Shown one piece after another: positions 36,454-49,799 of a stretch of DNA of 64,000 nucleotides. Each line of letters opens with the position of its first letter. Within the stretch, counting starts at the first letter, position 1. The translations under genes and the position numbers were made by a program. Origin of the DNA: Hymenolepis diminuta (Eukaryota; Platyhelminthes; Cestoda; Cyclophyllidea; Hymenolepididae); assembly GCA_900708905.1 (NCBI GenBank), contig CAADRB010000010.1, positions 494,316 to 558,315 on the forward strand. Reading direction: 5' to 3'. The notes under the pieces are model-generated. The model saw nothing but the letters and a program-made list of their open reading frames with translations, was not told where the DNA came from and made no database searches.

Positions 36454-38428
36454 TTTATTTGAATATGAAATGGGAAATGATGGAACCAAACAAAGTTTTA
36501 AATTTTGCATATTTAAGAGGATGGATGATAGGGAAAGTAATACCTTTGGCCTAGAAAAGGAAAATTTCTACCGCTTATTCATACTTTTCTTAAATGTGTT
36601 CGGAGCCAGTTGAATAGCTTTGAATGCTGTTTTATAACTAATGAAATATTATTATTTACAAATATATTAATCATGAATTTCATAAATCTGTTTCAATTAA
36701 TGTATAGGGTTGGATGGCGGTATCTTTTCCATCTCTAAAGCTAGTCGGAAATTTTGTTACATATGGTTGGGTTTGGTGCTAGCTCTGTTAATGTCTTGGT
36801 CATGAGAAGAGAACACGCTTTTTTAGTAACACCCAATATTGATATATCAGTCTGGACACCGAGAACATAAATTCACTCAGGACAAATCCAGAAAATTGGA
36901 CAGTGAAACAATGGGACACTGAAGGGTGAGCTGTATGCAAGAATTAAATATAGTACAAGACAGGATCCAAAGATTAAATTGCATGAAGTTTTTTGACGTT
37001 GTGCTTCTATTTGATCTTCTTATTTTGATCCATACTAAACTACTTTAATGTCCTCTGTGCTCAGAAAAATTCTGATTTTTGTCTTGCAGTGGGTTATAAT
37101 AAAATTATTTTAATTCTCCTCGTCTGAAAAGGTCTAGTGAAAGCGTTTTTGTTAGTACTATTCCTAATCTGGTTGTAGGTCTATTCAAAGGCGGAATGTG
37201 GAATTAAAGAATGCTGTCCAATGTCATTTGATGGTAATCGTTCTCTCACTTTCTCCTGCATAGTAATTATTACTTCTTCAGCACTTTTTAAATTAGTAGA
37301 AACAGAATCTGACGATGACTAATGCAGACAATAAAAGACTTAATTTAAATAATTAGAGACCTAAGAATTTGCTTAAACCGCAGATTGGACTGGTCTCGGG
37401 TAGGGTACAATTTTTGGAGACTTAGATTTTGAGGAGTTGAGTCAGACTCTGACTTTATTATATCGATGTGAGATTTAATCTCTTACTCACTTACTCCCTC
37501 ACCATGCCGAACATTAAGAAATTAAAAAAGGTCATTTAATTAGCTACTTTTTGGACACTGGCGCGACTCACTCGACGAAATTAAAATCCAATAAAAATAA
37601 CAAATCAGGTGTCAATTAATGCTTGGCGCTCGGTTGATAAAGTGGATAAATTTTGTTGTCAAAGGAGAGTATTGACACTTCCTACCATTAACTAATAATA
37701 TTAAACTGTTACGAGAAATTTTCACTTGTAACATAATTTTTCCTTGTTGGATTTTCAATAAATCATGAATCGATTCACCGAAGACCTCCCAAACATTTCA
37801 CTTAATTTATCTCATAGAGCAATTCCTTTATAATTCGTACTGACACCCAGTGATTTGTAAGAAGTTTAAACAAAATAGTGGTTTCAAATAAGCAGTCTTC
37901 TTTGGATAAGGTTAGGCAGCAAGATTTTGAAGAGAAATTCACCGAAGAAGCTCCCTTTATTAATTTAGCCCTCTAGCAATATTCAGGGCAGCTCTAGATC
38001 TGTTAGTCGGGCATTCATAGCATGTTTACAGGAAGGCCGATACACAGGAGTAGTCTAACGTAGACCTCAAATAACTATATCTTCTTCTTGATTGATTAAT
38101 AACTGTACATTTTCATCTTATTTTGATAGCGATACTAACCGGATGTGTATATTTGGATAGCGACAAATAAGGAATATGTCATTTTACAATATTATATTAA
38201 AATAATCTAAAATCAAATTCAATATTTTACTTCCTTAAAATCCCAGTTTTAATTTAGAAGTAGTGCAGTTTTGTTATTCAAAACAATTTAATTAAAACGT
38301 TCGCATTTTGCCAGATAAAGAGACACGAATGGGAAATTTCCAAAAATTCCGACAACTTCTTTGTAAGTGTCTAAATTTTAATTTTGGTAGTTTGCGAATT
38401 TCCTTAACACGTATTAATAAACAAATAA

Positions 38429-38482
38429 TTAAATACAGACCTGATTTGTTTGAGCAATTTCATCTTCGCCTCTTAGAAATCT
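38429..38482 (-). CDS. Candidate terminal exon of minus-strand gene
   Basis: 18 codons including TAA after a strong pyrimidine-rich acceptor (CTTCATCCATCTTCCGCGGAAG), phase 0. Residues RFLRGEDEIAQTNQVCI. It continues in frame from the exon at 38642-38737 across a 159-base intron with a GTGAGT donor. No domain is recognised. Confidence 0.35.
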   Translation of the reverse strand, partial: RFLRGEDEIAQTNQVCI

Positions 38483-38641
38483 CTTCCGCGGAAGATGGAT
38501 GAAGGGGTTAGAAAGATTAGAAGGAAGAAAAAGACAACTAAAGTGATATAGCGCCAGTATATCTCTTCTCTCTCGCCATCTTTCCAAAACATTTTTTCTT
38601 CTGGGACCTGAGATACGCAAATAAAAGCAAACAGAACTCAC

Positions 38642-38737
38642 CCCCAGAAAGTGGGAGATTCCACATCCTGATTTGACCCCGTAGACTAACTTGATGATGA
38701 CTTGGCATGGGGTTGATGAAGAAGGCACACAGTTTTG
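38642..38737 (-). CDS. Candidate exon of minus-strand gene
   Basis: 96 bases, phase 0 in and out, acceptor CCAATTTTTCGAG and strong donor GTGAGT. Encodes QNCVPSSSTPCQVIIKLV..., then a SGCGISHFLG end. A second frame is also open across the exon, so the frame rests on phase agreement with both neighbours. Confidence 0.38.
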
Positions 38738-39792
38738 CTCGAAAAATTGGACTAGCTATATAGATGTACTCAAGATGCACTTGATTATTGTATAAATGTG
38801 ATGCATGCGATTTAAAGGAAAAGTTTGTCACTGTCAGATTCTCTTCTTCTAAAATATGACATTTATAAATTGGAAAATGCCCTTTTAAGTTTAGAATGCT
38901 GTAGTAAAATTAAGCTGTACCGCAGTACTGTTGAAAATCTGGCTATTTTATCCCCTTTAGTGTGGCCAGAGCACTGTGCATGAAGGAAAGGTACATATTT
39001 TAAATCTCAAACGATTTCCACTATAGAAATCTTATGTTAATTAAATTGTTAGTTGATGAAGATATTTTATATATTCTAGTATTTTCTTGATATTTCGTTA
39101 TTGAAAAAAATTTTCCAGCTTATATTAGCTTTCGATTCTGCAATTTTAATGCTGTCTTATATAAAATTGATCTGGATTGATAATCTGATCTGACAGAGAT
39201 AAAAAATCAAACGAATACAGATCCGTGATCCCATAAGTAAACATCTATTGAACTTTTCAACTTATTACCTTGAATACCAAGTCGTTACTGAAGGCTGAGT
39301 ACGAATTGTGTTTTTGAAAACCCTTTCCACTCTTCCGATTTTTAATTCATAGGGTGATTTAAGTCGATATTGAAGAACATTTATGTTTGGACATCAGGTA
39401 ACATTTGATGATGCCTTAGAAAGCTCTTCGCTGAGGTTAATATTTACTAATTCTTTTACAAAAAGAGCTATTTCAAAACGCATAAAGATGTTTCAGATCA
39501 CAATCCTTTACTGATCCGACAACTTGATCACAGATGAAATTATGGCTCCACAAATTTGTCCGGGTTTCAGAATCATTGCGTTTGAACTTCAAAACCAAAA
39601 AAATTGAACATTTTAATTAAATAATAATAATAATGAGCAAAGCCTTGACCTAGTTGCTGGAAACCGTTTTTCTAAGTTCCCTCAACGTTCAATAGAGAAT
39701 GACACATTGAACTAGAACTATCATCACTAACTGAATTGAACAATCAGATATATGTTCGTCTTCGTCACAATGCATTTTCCGTGAAAAATTAC

Positions 39793-39941
39793 TGACTCAT
39801 AATTTCGAAAGATGCGTGAGACACACAGATAGTATGTGGGAATACGAGGGGTGGTATACCACCATAGGGTTTCGAGTATTTCCCCTTCTCTTTCGTTTTC
39901 GTGTGAGACGTTTTGTGTTTTAAGCGCCATTGCACTGGCGC
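39793..39941 (-). CDS. Candidate exon of minus-strand gene
   Basis: 149 bases after a strong acceptor (TATTTTATCCTTTAG), two bases in and phase 0 out at GTAATT, which matches the next exon. Residues (ASAMALKTQNVSHENEREGE, then ILETLWWYTTPRIPTYYL) are protein-like and clearly GC-richer than surroundings. The same frame also stays open rightward to about 40012, so the exon could be longer and the proposed acceptor unused. No family is recognised. Two perfect short palindromes fall inside it. Confidence 0.4.
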
Positions 39942-40019
39942 CTAAAGGATAAAATATGTCCCATTTGAGGGGGACCCATGAGTCAGTGCTTTGGGACACC
40001 CCGGTTTCTTTTTGCTAGC

Positions 40020-43000
40020 TCAAGTCTCATTCTTTTCACCCTTTGTTTTAGAAAAAAGTTACAATTATAATAGAAGAATATTAGATTGTATAAATTTTCC
40101 GTTCCAAATCCAGTTTACCATCACCTACTATTGTCTGCAGGACCGGACTATTGTGGTAAAAGACTTCAATAAAACTGTGTATGTATCAAAATATCGTATT
40201 AATAAATATATTCCTACAGTATTTACATGTTCTACCATCAATTCATAAACCAAATCAAATAGTTTTGATAGAATTTGCATTTCCAAAAACGTGTGCTTGT
40301 GATCTAGATAATAAAGGGTATGAAATTTACAAAAAAGTTGATAATTTCACTCTCCATGGTTTTCATCAAAAAAGTCTATCATAATATTCCGAATTCCAAC
40401 ATCATGGTAAGTGGTTCTCTTTATTCTCCTCAATCCTATTTCATACTATTTTATCTGTTACCAAATTTCCTTTAATTACAAAATGAAAGTCGTAATCATT
40501 AAAAGAAATAATATTAACAAAGTATACCTGTAAATTAACATACCCTTTGTTCCGGAAACAAATTTGGCTAACTGAATAATAGAGTACTTGAATATAAAGC
40601 ATATTCCAACCTGGACGATGTGCTTAAAATTTGAAGATTACAAGCTCTTTCTTTTTTGCATTGTCCGCAATCGCATGCGGAATAAAATGGTTGATGATCA
40701 AAAAGTGGAGGAGGATCAAAAAGATGTTGGAATAAACGTTATCAATAAAGACTCATTTGCTTTTGAATTTGACCTGCACGAAATTTACTTTGTGGGTAGC
40801 TTATTGATTAATTGGATCGTCGGTCTTAATAACTCACTTCGGTTTCTTCTGAAAACCGGGAAAGCAGGATGATACTAACTACTTAATATTAACATTATAG
40901 ACCTCACTACAGTTTACTGAATGTGAACAATAATTGTAGTCCAAAGGACTGAACATGATTTGTATTTTTCACTTATGACTTTCATATTAATTTTGACTTA
41001 AGTGTTAGAATAAGAATATTTCTCAATGTAATTTTCTCAACTGCGAATATTATCCTGATTGAGTTTTCTTTGGACTTCATTGTCTATTTCCTGAGCGAAT
41101 TTTAAATAAAATATCCCTTGCATTTAAGAATTGAATTTTAAAATTGTTCAGTCTCAAGAACCGAGCAGTTATATAACTAATATCTTTATATTTCATCAAC
41201 ACTGAAACGAAAACTTAGATATGAAAATTATTTTGCCCTTTTGTCAAGATAAAATTTGCTTCGCCATTTTCAATGCCTTCTACTTCAGCTTTAAGTTAGA
41301 TTAATTTACAAGATCCTCTTCAGCCGCATCGAATTTCCACAATATAAGGCTTCCATTTATAATTCATCCTTCAGTGATTAAAAATCTATTTCGACTTGGA
41401 TACCCGTTTTTGAAGAAAAGAAAATCAAATTTCATTCAAGTTCGGCAGTAGTTCTTTTCTTATGCCTTTAAAATTTATTCATTTATTTAATTAACAGAGA
41501 GTTTATTCTTAATTTCGGTTTTTCTCGCTGAAATTTGTCTATATTTACTAATAAAGATAGCGTATTTTAGCAGCTGATTCCTTGCCTATTCTTTTTAACC
41601 CGGATTCTTAAGTGGTACAATGTCATTCTGTTGCCTTTCTTCAAGATGCTTCTAATTTGTGTTAGGGCGTTGGTCACTAAACCTCCTAATTAACCATCCC
41701 TTTTTCACAAATTATTTCAGTATCAAAATAGAGGAGAATTAATGTCCCCACAGAGGACGAGAGCATTCAAACATTAATATGTATCAAAACGGCAGAAGCT
41801 GCCATGTGGAGTTAGAGGGGTGGAGAGAGAGATTTGGAAAGGGAGGTGAGGTTTAAACTCTATACACGAATTCTGAGTATGTAACGTTGAATTCGCCTCC
41901 CCTATCCGCTCTTCACACAAAGCCATTGATAATATCAGAACTTTGTTGATGACTAAGAGCTGCCTGCCTTTTTTACGGCAAATTCTGGAAGATTGAATGT
42001 AACAATAGCATGGAGCTCCGGTTAGTGTATGCGTTTCTGTAGGTATTCAATTGCCATTAACTATGGCTTATAAAATTTGTGGTTATGATTTTATAGAACA
42101 AATGGAAAAAATGAATCATTTTAAGAAATTAAGAATTAACTAAACGGATCTTTACAAACTAACTTTAAGGGAGATATTTTTATACATTTTTGTTTTCAAT
42201 GAAAAAATAATATTTCTTAAGTCGTCGGCAAGTGAGGTACAGGAAATCTTTTATAAATTTTGGAAAAGTGATTTATAGTTGTTGTAAGTAGGTAAAATTT
42301 TTTGCATTACAATTTTGTTTTAATAAAACATACTAATCCTTTTAAACTGAAAAAATACTGATTACAACAATATCTAGATTTCACGTTAAAAGATAAAAGA
42401 AATAATAAATTTAATGAAATAAGAGTTTTAAAATAATTATATCTGTTGTTAATCTAAATGGTCATGGTTAGAGGCTATTAATGAAAGAAATTTTAGTTTA
42501 ATTACTCTAATTTAAAATGTTAATTAGTACAGATAGATATTATTTATTGTCAAGGATGAATACAATTTTGTAGATAATTGAATTAATTTTAGTCTGGTTC
42601 TATTTCAAGCTTGATGACCTGATGTACTGAGACGTCTTACTTTGGTACTCTACTGAGAATTTAAGTAAAAGAAATGAACGAAAATAAATAATTAATCGTA
42701 ATAATTTAAAATTAATTATACATTTTGAAGTACATGTAGAAATCCAATAAAAAACAACACATTTACAGAGGAATTTTGAACTTTTAATTAAGGGTAAATT
42801 CCTTGTGTTTTCTAAATAACAATAATAATGTATAATATGTATGATAATATAACATTTAATAATAAATAATATATATCCATTTTATCGAAAACATGCTTTT
42901 TCCGTAAAAGATTAACACTTTAATTTATTACAGATCAATTTGTACATTTTCAGTCTTTCTACGGCAAATTGAACATATTTGCAAAATCTAATAGACTCAA

Positions 43001-43935
43001 AGCTACTTCATTGAATTTCGAGCTCATGTCTTCCAATGAACACTGCGATGTGTTTCGCTATATTTAAACTCTAACAATCTCGATGCCATTACTTGCACTC
43101 GTGCAATTATTATATGCACATATGGATTGAGTGGACAATAAAATTCTCGAAGTATTGAGTGCTGCTTTGTTATAAGTTGTCCCTAATCTCACTTAGGGAC
43201 TTATGAGCCAAGTAACCAAATATGAACCTCAGGATATGACTCAGAGAACAGTACTGGAACTATGGAAAATCAAATGCTTTCAGATCACTTCTCATGATTA
43301 AAACCCGTAAAATATTTCTTTTTGTTAGTAACAATAATAGTAATATGATGCTTCATTCGAGTTAATGAGTTCGTAACACTATGGCAGTCTAATTTCATAC
43401 CAAAAACACTAACACCACAGTAACATAATATTATGAACATAATTTTAATGGCAAGTCTAATATTTATTTAAATTTAATTCGATTATTAGGCGAACCATAG
43501 AAACAATAATTTTACTATTGATGCACCTCTAGGGGTAGAAAAAACGAAGTGTCTACTAAAGTTAGATATTCTGCATTAAGTGCATACAGCAAAAAACTTA
43601 ACCGGATGTTCCAAGGTGACAAGATATGTCAGAATACGCAGATTTTACACTGATGCTAACCTTCATGACAAAATTATTTTCTATAGGTCAGATGAATAAA
43701 AATTAGTATAAAAGATATCAAGACTGATGTTCTGACCCGAAATTAATAAGGTTATTTAAATATTTATTGATTCAGGATCACTTCCCATGTTAGAAATCTG
43801 CTAGAAGTATATGCAGAAATTTGTGAATTAACACCTTATTGGGTTAGTTAATATTATTAAGTTGCCAGAAAAGTCTTATATTAAAAATTTTGAGTGTGGC
43901 GGTGAGTTCTCTACTAATGAAAAAAATTCCTTATT
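40020..43935. other. Mostly AT-rich non-coding stretch
   Basis: Plus open frames at 40181-40384 and 40588-40872 have no recognised residues. The second has a possible donor GTAGCT at 40795. A purine-rich, GC-richer patch lies at 41740-41960. A short hairpin (GTCCCTAA, loop TCTCAC, TTAGGGAC) lies at 43179-43200. Confidence 0.4.
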
Positions 43936-44010
43936 GTCCAGTGGCGCAGTGGTGAGCATACTTGTCAGTGAAGTCAGATGTCAGTTTTTCAATGCCTACC
44001 AGTGCGCACC
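43936..44010 (+). repeat. tRNA-like head, possible SINE fragment
   Basis: TGGCGCAGTGGTGAGC (from 43942) fits a polymerase III A-box and tRNA D-arm. Next comes an anticodon-like arm (ACTT, seven-base loop GTCAGTG, AAGT at 43960-43974). The expected B-box is poor (CAGTTTTTCAATGCC), so this is not a functional tRNA. A decayed tRNA-derived SINE head is the likeliest reading. No second copy was noticed in the window. Confidence 0.3.
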
Positions 44011-47000
44011 CATTGAGTGCACTGACCAGCCCTGTTGGTTGAATCTGATTAATAAAAATGTAGTTGAATTCGAGTTGCTCGCCAGAGGGACTTTACATTA
44101 CTACTTTTCTGCTTAAAATGAGTAGAATACGCTTTTCCAAATGGATATAGGTGATTTTATAACTCGGTGGAATATTGGAAATACGGGAGTCTGCAAATTC
44201 AGTGAAAACGGGGAAGACTTAGATAAGCATGCACAGATATGAATGACCACCATCAATGGAGAGGACTAAACTCAAGTTTATCATATAAATGAACTTTGTA
44301 ATCCTCTTTAGTACTTAAGATGAAGTTTCAAAAAAAAATTTTATCTATTGAAAGATTTATCATATTTAAATTCTGATTCATTAACTTTATTTGGTTAAAT
44401 GCTCTGCTAATGAAAAGAATTGTTCAAAATCTTAAATCATATTTCTGCCTGTGATTCTACCATCAGCATCCATCCTGCAAATAATTCAGCATATAATCGC
44501 ATGAGGTTAATGTTACAAGTCTTACCTAAACTTCACTATTATTTTCAGGTCTAAGTGGTAATTTCGCTAGAAAATTTAAACGGATAACTTTTTCAGTTTT
44601 AAAATAATCCACATTTTAACAGAGTAGATACTGAAAAATACTGATGCAGAGAGTTCAAGTATTAAATGAAGAGGTAAACCAGACTGATCAAATAAGGTCA
44701 TCAAGATGAATTATGTTGATTAGCCATGCATGACTGAGCTACATCGGTGAGGTCACATCGGGAACACGAATTTTCGTTCCGCCTATTTGACATCTGATCT
44801 ACAGATTCGCAAAACCTCAGAGGAAAGAAAGTACTTAATCCTAACTAAAACTAATTAAAATGAATGTGACTAAATTTTTCTGGCCTCTTATATGCAATGA
44901 TCTAACGAAATACCGTCAGGCAACAGCTATAATAATCTTCCTACGGCTAATAATATACTGTAATTGTGACAGTTAGTCAGGGGCTAAAGTTTTGAAAGTG
45001 GTTGGAAAGTATCACAACTGTATCAATAACCCATTCTTTTACTTTGTCCTTTCACTAATATTTTTCTTTTTTCTCCTTTTCGATTAAATAGATGTAATAA
45101 TTGGCTCTTATTGGTGACACCGAGAATACTGAAAGCCTTTTAAAACATCTAATTTCAAAACCAAAAGGTATGTTCCCTTCATTCCTTTAAATCGGTTTAC
45201 GCTACATGATAGGGACTATACAGGAATTAAAATGGAGTGTTTCAGAAGAAGCTCAGTGAGAATAAAGCTCTGCATTTAGAAATTCTTCAAAAAAGTACGT
45301 GCCAGTCTTATTTTTATAATCTGATCTTCAGGGGGATACAAATATATCAATCATGGAATTAAATCCATTACAAGGTTTGAATACTGCGGACATAGCCTCA
45401 TTTCATAGCTAAATCATTAAATTTTAACTTTAGATTGAATTATAATTCTTTCGAAAAGGTGGCCAACGTACTACCTTCATACCTCAAGTAAGGGAAGACT
45501 CCTGATGTCCTGATACCATTATCTGCTTCTCCTTGATCACCTTCCTCGTTTAATACCTTATGGGACTCATTTATTGTACCTCCTATTCGAATATTTTCTC
45601 ATGATTGCAACTTGTAGAAACTTTACTTCATTGCCCTTGGTGAAGATAATAATAAACAAATTAAGATAATGTCAGTTAATAGCAGACAAATTATTATGGT
45701 ACTATTCAATATATACACGTTTCAATTTCATCGGCTCGATAGGTGCAATGTTAAATTTTATAATAAATTCTATTGGTCGAAGTGATTCGCTAATAAATGA
45801 ATTAAATTATTGAGTGACAAATGCATTACCTAAGTTCAATTTTTAACTACTTTTATACCGGTTATAAGTGCATTTTTAACAGAGACTCGAGTAAAATAAC
45901 GCCATATTTTATGGTCTCTGATCCATTTCAATCTTTTCAACTACCACAGTAACGATTCTTAAATAGAGAGAAGACATATCTAGTACTGACCAACAGTTAA
46001 AACAGTATTTTTGTTTTAACCAATGACATTTAGTTCAGAAATTGTGAATTTGCAATTCAAGTTATCTTTTAGCCAGATCTAATAACCACAACCAACACCT
46101 AATCTAATGCTTTGCATAATTTTATTAACTAATCGGAACAGTCACAAATTATTCCATGAGATTCCCATTTATTTCCTTTATAATAGAGGGCTACGCTACC
46201 ACTTTTGTAAATTCCTCATTGATATTTTTTTAAAAACTGGGGTGTCGTCAAATAGAAAAAGCCTCGACCCAGAAAGAAGTCATTCTACGTAATGTTACCT
46301 GTCACAAACAGTATGTAACAAAATATTACATGCTTATTATATGTATAAGAAGTAGTCTTAGCCTCTTGTTGGGAAAAATTGTGACGGTTTGTAAATTAGG
46401 CTTGGCAAAACAATTTAATTTGAGTCTGAATGGGTACACCGTCAATCACCAGAGATCTTGGTTACCCCCTCATTTTCAGAAAATAATGTGGAGTTAAATT
46501 TTCAAAAATTGTGATTAAAAGTTTAGTTTTTTCACTTTGCTTTAAGGGGGCTTTGTAAAGTTAATCGAAAAGAATTCTTTAATTCACTTTCATTATTAAA
46601 ATTCTCAAAGAGTTGCTTTTACTTTAAGAATATCTTCCTTGACCTCAATCTAACCTTGTGTAAATACAATAAGCCAAATTGAACAATTAATTAGTTGCAA
46701 TATTTTGTGGAAATTTAACTATGTCAGTGGTCATTTTAAACCCCATATGCTCGAATCATACATAAATATTTTTGAAAAATCTCTGCTAATTCAAAGTTAC
46801 AAGTCAATTTTTATCTCTCTCACAAATGTGATCTCGTCAGCGTCCGTATTCCTTGTAAGTATCTTTTAATACCTACGGGTCAAAATCCTTCCAATTGTGT
46901 CGGAGATAATGCCTAAAATTGAGGTGTCAGTCTAATAACAACCAAATGTGCCGTATTTTTAGTTATATGAAATTTATAATAAAATGTTCTTCGTGCCGAT

Positions 47001-47386
47001 TTATTAACACCTGAAACAACTAAATTTTAAATTATATCGGTGTTTATTAAATCCCATGTTCATTTAATAAAAATGTCAGTCTTATACGAATAAGTGGATC
47101 GAGAAGTATAATATCTAACCATCCCTTACCTTTCTATTACATTTCTAGATAATGCAAACTACAATTTTAAATCATGTTAGATATTTCATAAAATTATGAA
47201 ATGTAGGAAAATGTGAGGAAGAAAAAGCACACAGCCTACCTGTTGTTATCATACTTTGAATTAGGTGCCTCCATAGTTATTCTTATCGGCAAAAAATATT
47301 CAAGAGAAGAAGCCTACTTCTAGATATTAGATGAGATAATTATATAAGTTGGTTAATATTGCTGTTATGAACTCAATTCGATATCA
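44011..47386. other. AT-rich non-coding stretch
   Basis: No supported gene. The plus open frame at 46107-46292 shows no domain. Confidence 0.5.
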
Positions 47387-47406
47387 AGGGGTCAGATCTG
47401 ACCCCT
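47387..47406. promoter_or_regulatory. 20-base perfect palindrome, IR4-type GGGTCA site
   Basis: AGGGGTCAGATCTGACCCCT is fully self-complementary. It contains GGGTCA, four bases, TGACCC, an inverted pair of nuclear-receptor-like half-sites. It is isolated in AT-rich DNA. Binding is inferred only. Confidence 0.45.
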
Positions 47407-49652
47407 AGGGCATTTGGGCGTAGCACGTTGAATTCTATTCTTTAAATAGGAAAAACAATCGAAGAAATTCATGATTTAAATGAAATATTCTTATTCTTTA
47501 CTCATACTTCACTTCCTTCCATCATTCGGTATTATACTATTTTACATTCTCCCTTTAAATGCTTTTGTTTGCTTAAATCAATAATAATACCTTGCAATGA
47601 GGTCACCTATGGGATGTTTTAGTCTTAAAATATCAAACGAAACATTCAAAATTTGTGCAATTGTATCAATATGCAGATTTCAAATATCAAATGCTGAAAA
47701 TTCCCCTTTCGACACCAATTTTTCAAAATTATAAGTGTTACGCAAATCAAAAAACCCGATAATAAAATAGAAAAAAAACACTTTTAGTTACCTCAAGTTC
47801 TCTCTACTATCCGATATTAGAGTAATAATTAGGGTGGAAAAATAGTTGTAAAGAAACTGAAAAACGGATACCATTAACATCGCTCTATTTTTCCCATCTG
47901 TCCATTTCTTCCCCACCTCCCCAAATCATCCATCTATTTTAAGCTGTACCAGAATAATTCCCAGCCCCTTTCGCCATCCCACATGTGCCTATCATTCATC
48001 CGATTGTTAAAGGCTCTTTTCTCCTCGTTAAACCATGAACTGACGTGGAAGCGGTCCATCAAAACGCATTACCTGTTTCAGGCATCACAAGCTTCAATCT
48101 CGATTTTGAATGACAGTTCTATTTCAAATGCTTCGAATGGATAGGGGCATTGTAATATTTTACGCTTCAATAAACATCAAACACAAACGTAACTCAAACT
48201 CTTTCAGCAGTGAAAAATGGATTCCTAAATAAAATGTATATGGAAATATTTTTGAAGCGATAAAGCAGAGGGTAAACAACAAATTATAAATTATTGTTTA
48301 TAATTTTAAACAATTTTGATAACAAAGTATGGTACTCACGAAATTAAACGTTCATCGAGGAAGTTGGTTAAACTTAGCGCAAGCAAACTGGGCAGGAATA
48401 ATAGAGAAAGAATAAATGCAATATTTTCACAAATTAATAAATTGTACATTAGCAATTAAATGTATGATCATGTTGAAGGAATGGTTTAAATATCTAAGAT
48501 TTATTCATTATTTAGTAATGCAAATTGAAGATATTGAAATTAAAATAATATCATAACATCAGTGATGACGGTATCAAAAGAAATACTAAATTATTCGATA
48601 ATAATTGTGGCCCGAATTATTAAGTAAACATCCATATTTTAAAAAATCAACTAAGATTTTCAATAGTTTAAATTTTGCGATTCTACTTTCATAGGCTTTT
48701 TTTAATGCATTTAAAGATCAAAAGCTGCAAAAAATAAAACACAAACGGATTCCTAATTGAGCAAACTTATTGTAATAATTGGATGAAGAATGTGAATGTT
48801 ATGGTGTGACACAAATCGGGCTGAAATTGACCCCCAAAACGTCAGTTTGAATGTTATTTCTTTAAATTCGTTTATGTCCTCTTAGCAAAAACCCATTTAT
48901 GAATTTATTTTAAAATTCGGCCTACAATTAACAATTTTCAGTTTCTAGAAGGAAAAGCTGGAGTGAAATATTTTCGGGTAATCGCTCTGAAATCGGTAGG
49001 TCTACCAATGATGTTCAACGTTGGGAAGATTACGTTGGTTAAAGCTTGAAAGGAGATTTATAATGGAGAAAAAAGGGCAAATTCTTAAAAATTTTCCGGG
49101 AAATTAAAATGATTAATCTTTTCTCCAGAGTGTGAAGCAGTTAATAATTCCATCCTGAGGTCAATATGTCTGTCAATTCATGAAGTGGCACAGTAAAAAC
49201 CGACCTGCATGCCAATCCCTTTTCAAGGTCCCAATACAAATCTTGTCCTATCAGATCATAAATATTTGTTCGATAGCAGCGCATGCATCAACTAGCAGTT
49301 TTACACCAAGTTGAATCATGCAAACATGAGGTGTGGAAAACATAAACAAAACTAGCGAAATTTTAAGTAACACAAATAGATTGTAAGAATCGTGGAGAGA
49401 AGAAGATGGGAAAGAAAAGGAATATCTTTTCAGCTCGTTCCACTTCCTTGCCTATTGTATTTCTCTGTCTCAAAACAGTGATATTTAGGAACCATTCACC
49501 CTACATTCCTTTTAACACATATCGTGGGAAGCAGAATTTAAAAGCCGATACGCGGTCTCCTATTTTTGTGTCTCCTTGTCAGAAATTGAAATCATACCAA
49601 TGGATGACTGACATTTTTGCTTGACAGCACGTACCCAGCTTGATGACCACCT
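47407..49652. other. AT-rich non-coding stretch
   Basis: No supported gene. The plus open frame at 49406-49624 (MGKKRNIFSARSTSLP...) is GC-richer but unrecognised. Confidence 0.45.
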
Positions 49653-49799
49653 TCACAGTCGTGTTGCCTTCGCTGCTTTTCCCTGACCCAGTTTTGAAGA
49701 CGCGAGAATGGGCTTAATGTCTTTGCCCACATATTTGGCACCAAGAAAAAATAAAATGTTTCTAGTTAGGGCAGATTTTTTGATGAAATCCTGACAAAA
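49653..49799 (-). CDS. Unrecognised open stretch, possible exon
   Basis: 48 codons and a stop on the minus strand. The second half reads GAKYVGKDIKPILASSKLGQ then GKAAKATRL. A spliced version would run 49720 to 49657, after GGGCAAAG and before GTGAAG. Composition is protein-like. A decayed transposon remnant is an alternative, but I cannot match it to a family. Confidence 0.27.
   Translation of the reverse strand, partial: FCQDFIKKSALTRNILFFLGAKYVGKDIKPILASSKLGQGKAAKATRL

Larger units (their letters stand above)
33172..38428. other. Mostly non-coding stretch with hairpins and one GC-richer block
   Basis: Contains three short perfect hairpins, listed separately. Positions 35080-35405 are GC-richer, with an E2F/Sp1-like GGGGCGGGAAAGG (about 35089) and a plus open frame (35178-35405, MCSGGRRASWIKAHSVPREG...) that lacks a clear acceptor. 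I cannot decide between exon and regulatory block. Confidence 0.35.

Noticed and set aside
36421..36460. microRNA precursor
   Set aside because: The stem is only 10 bp and does not extend into the flanks.
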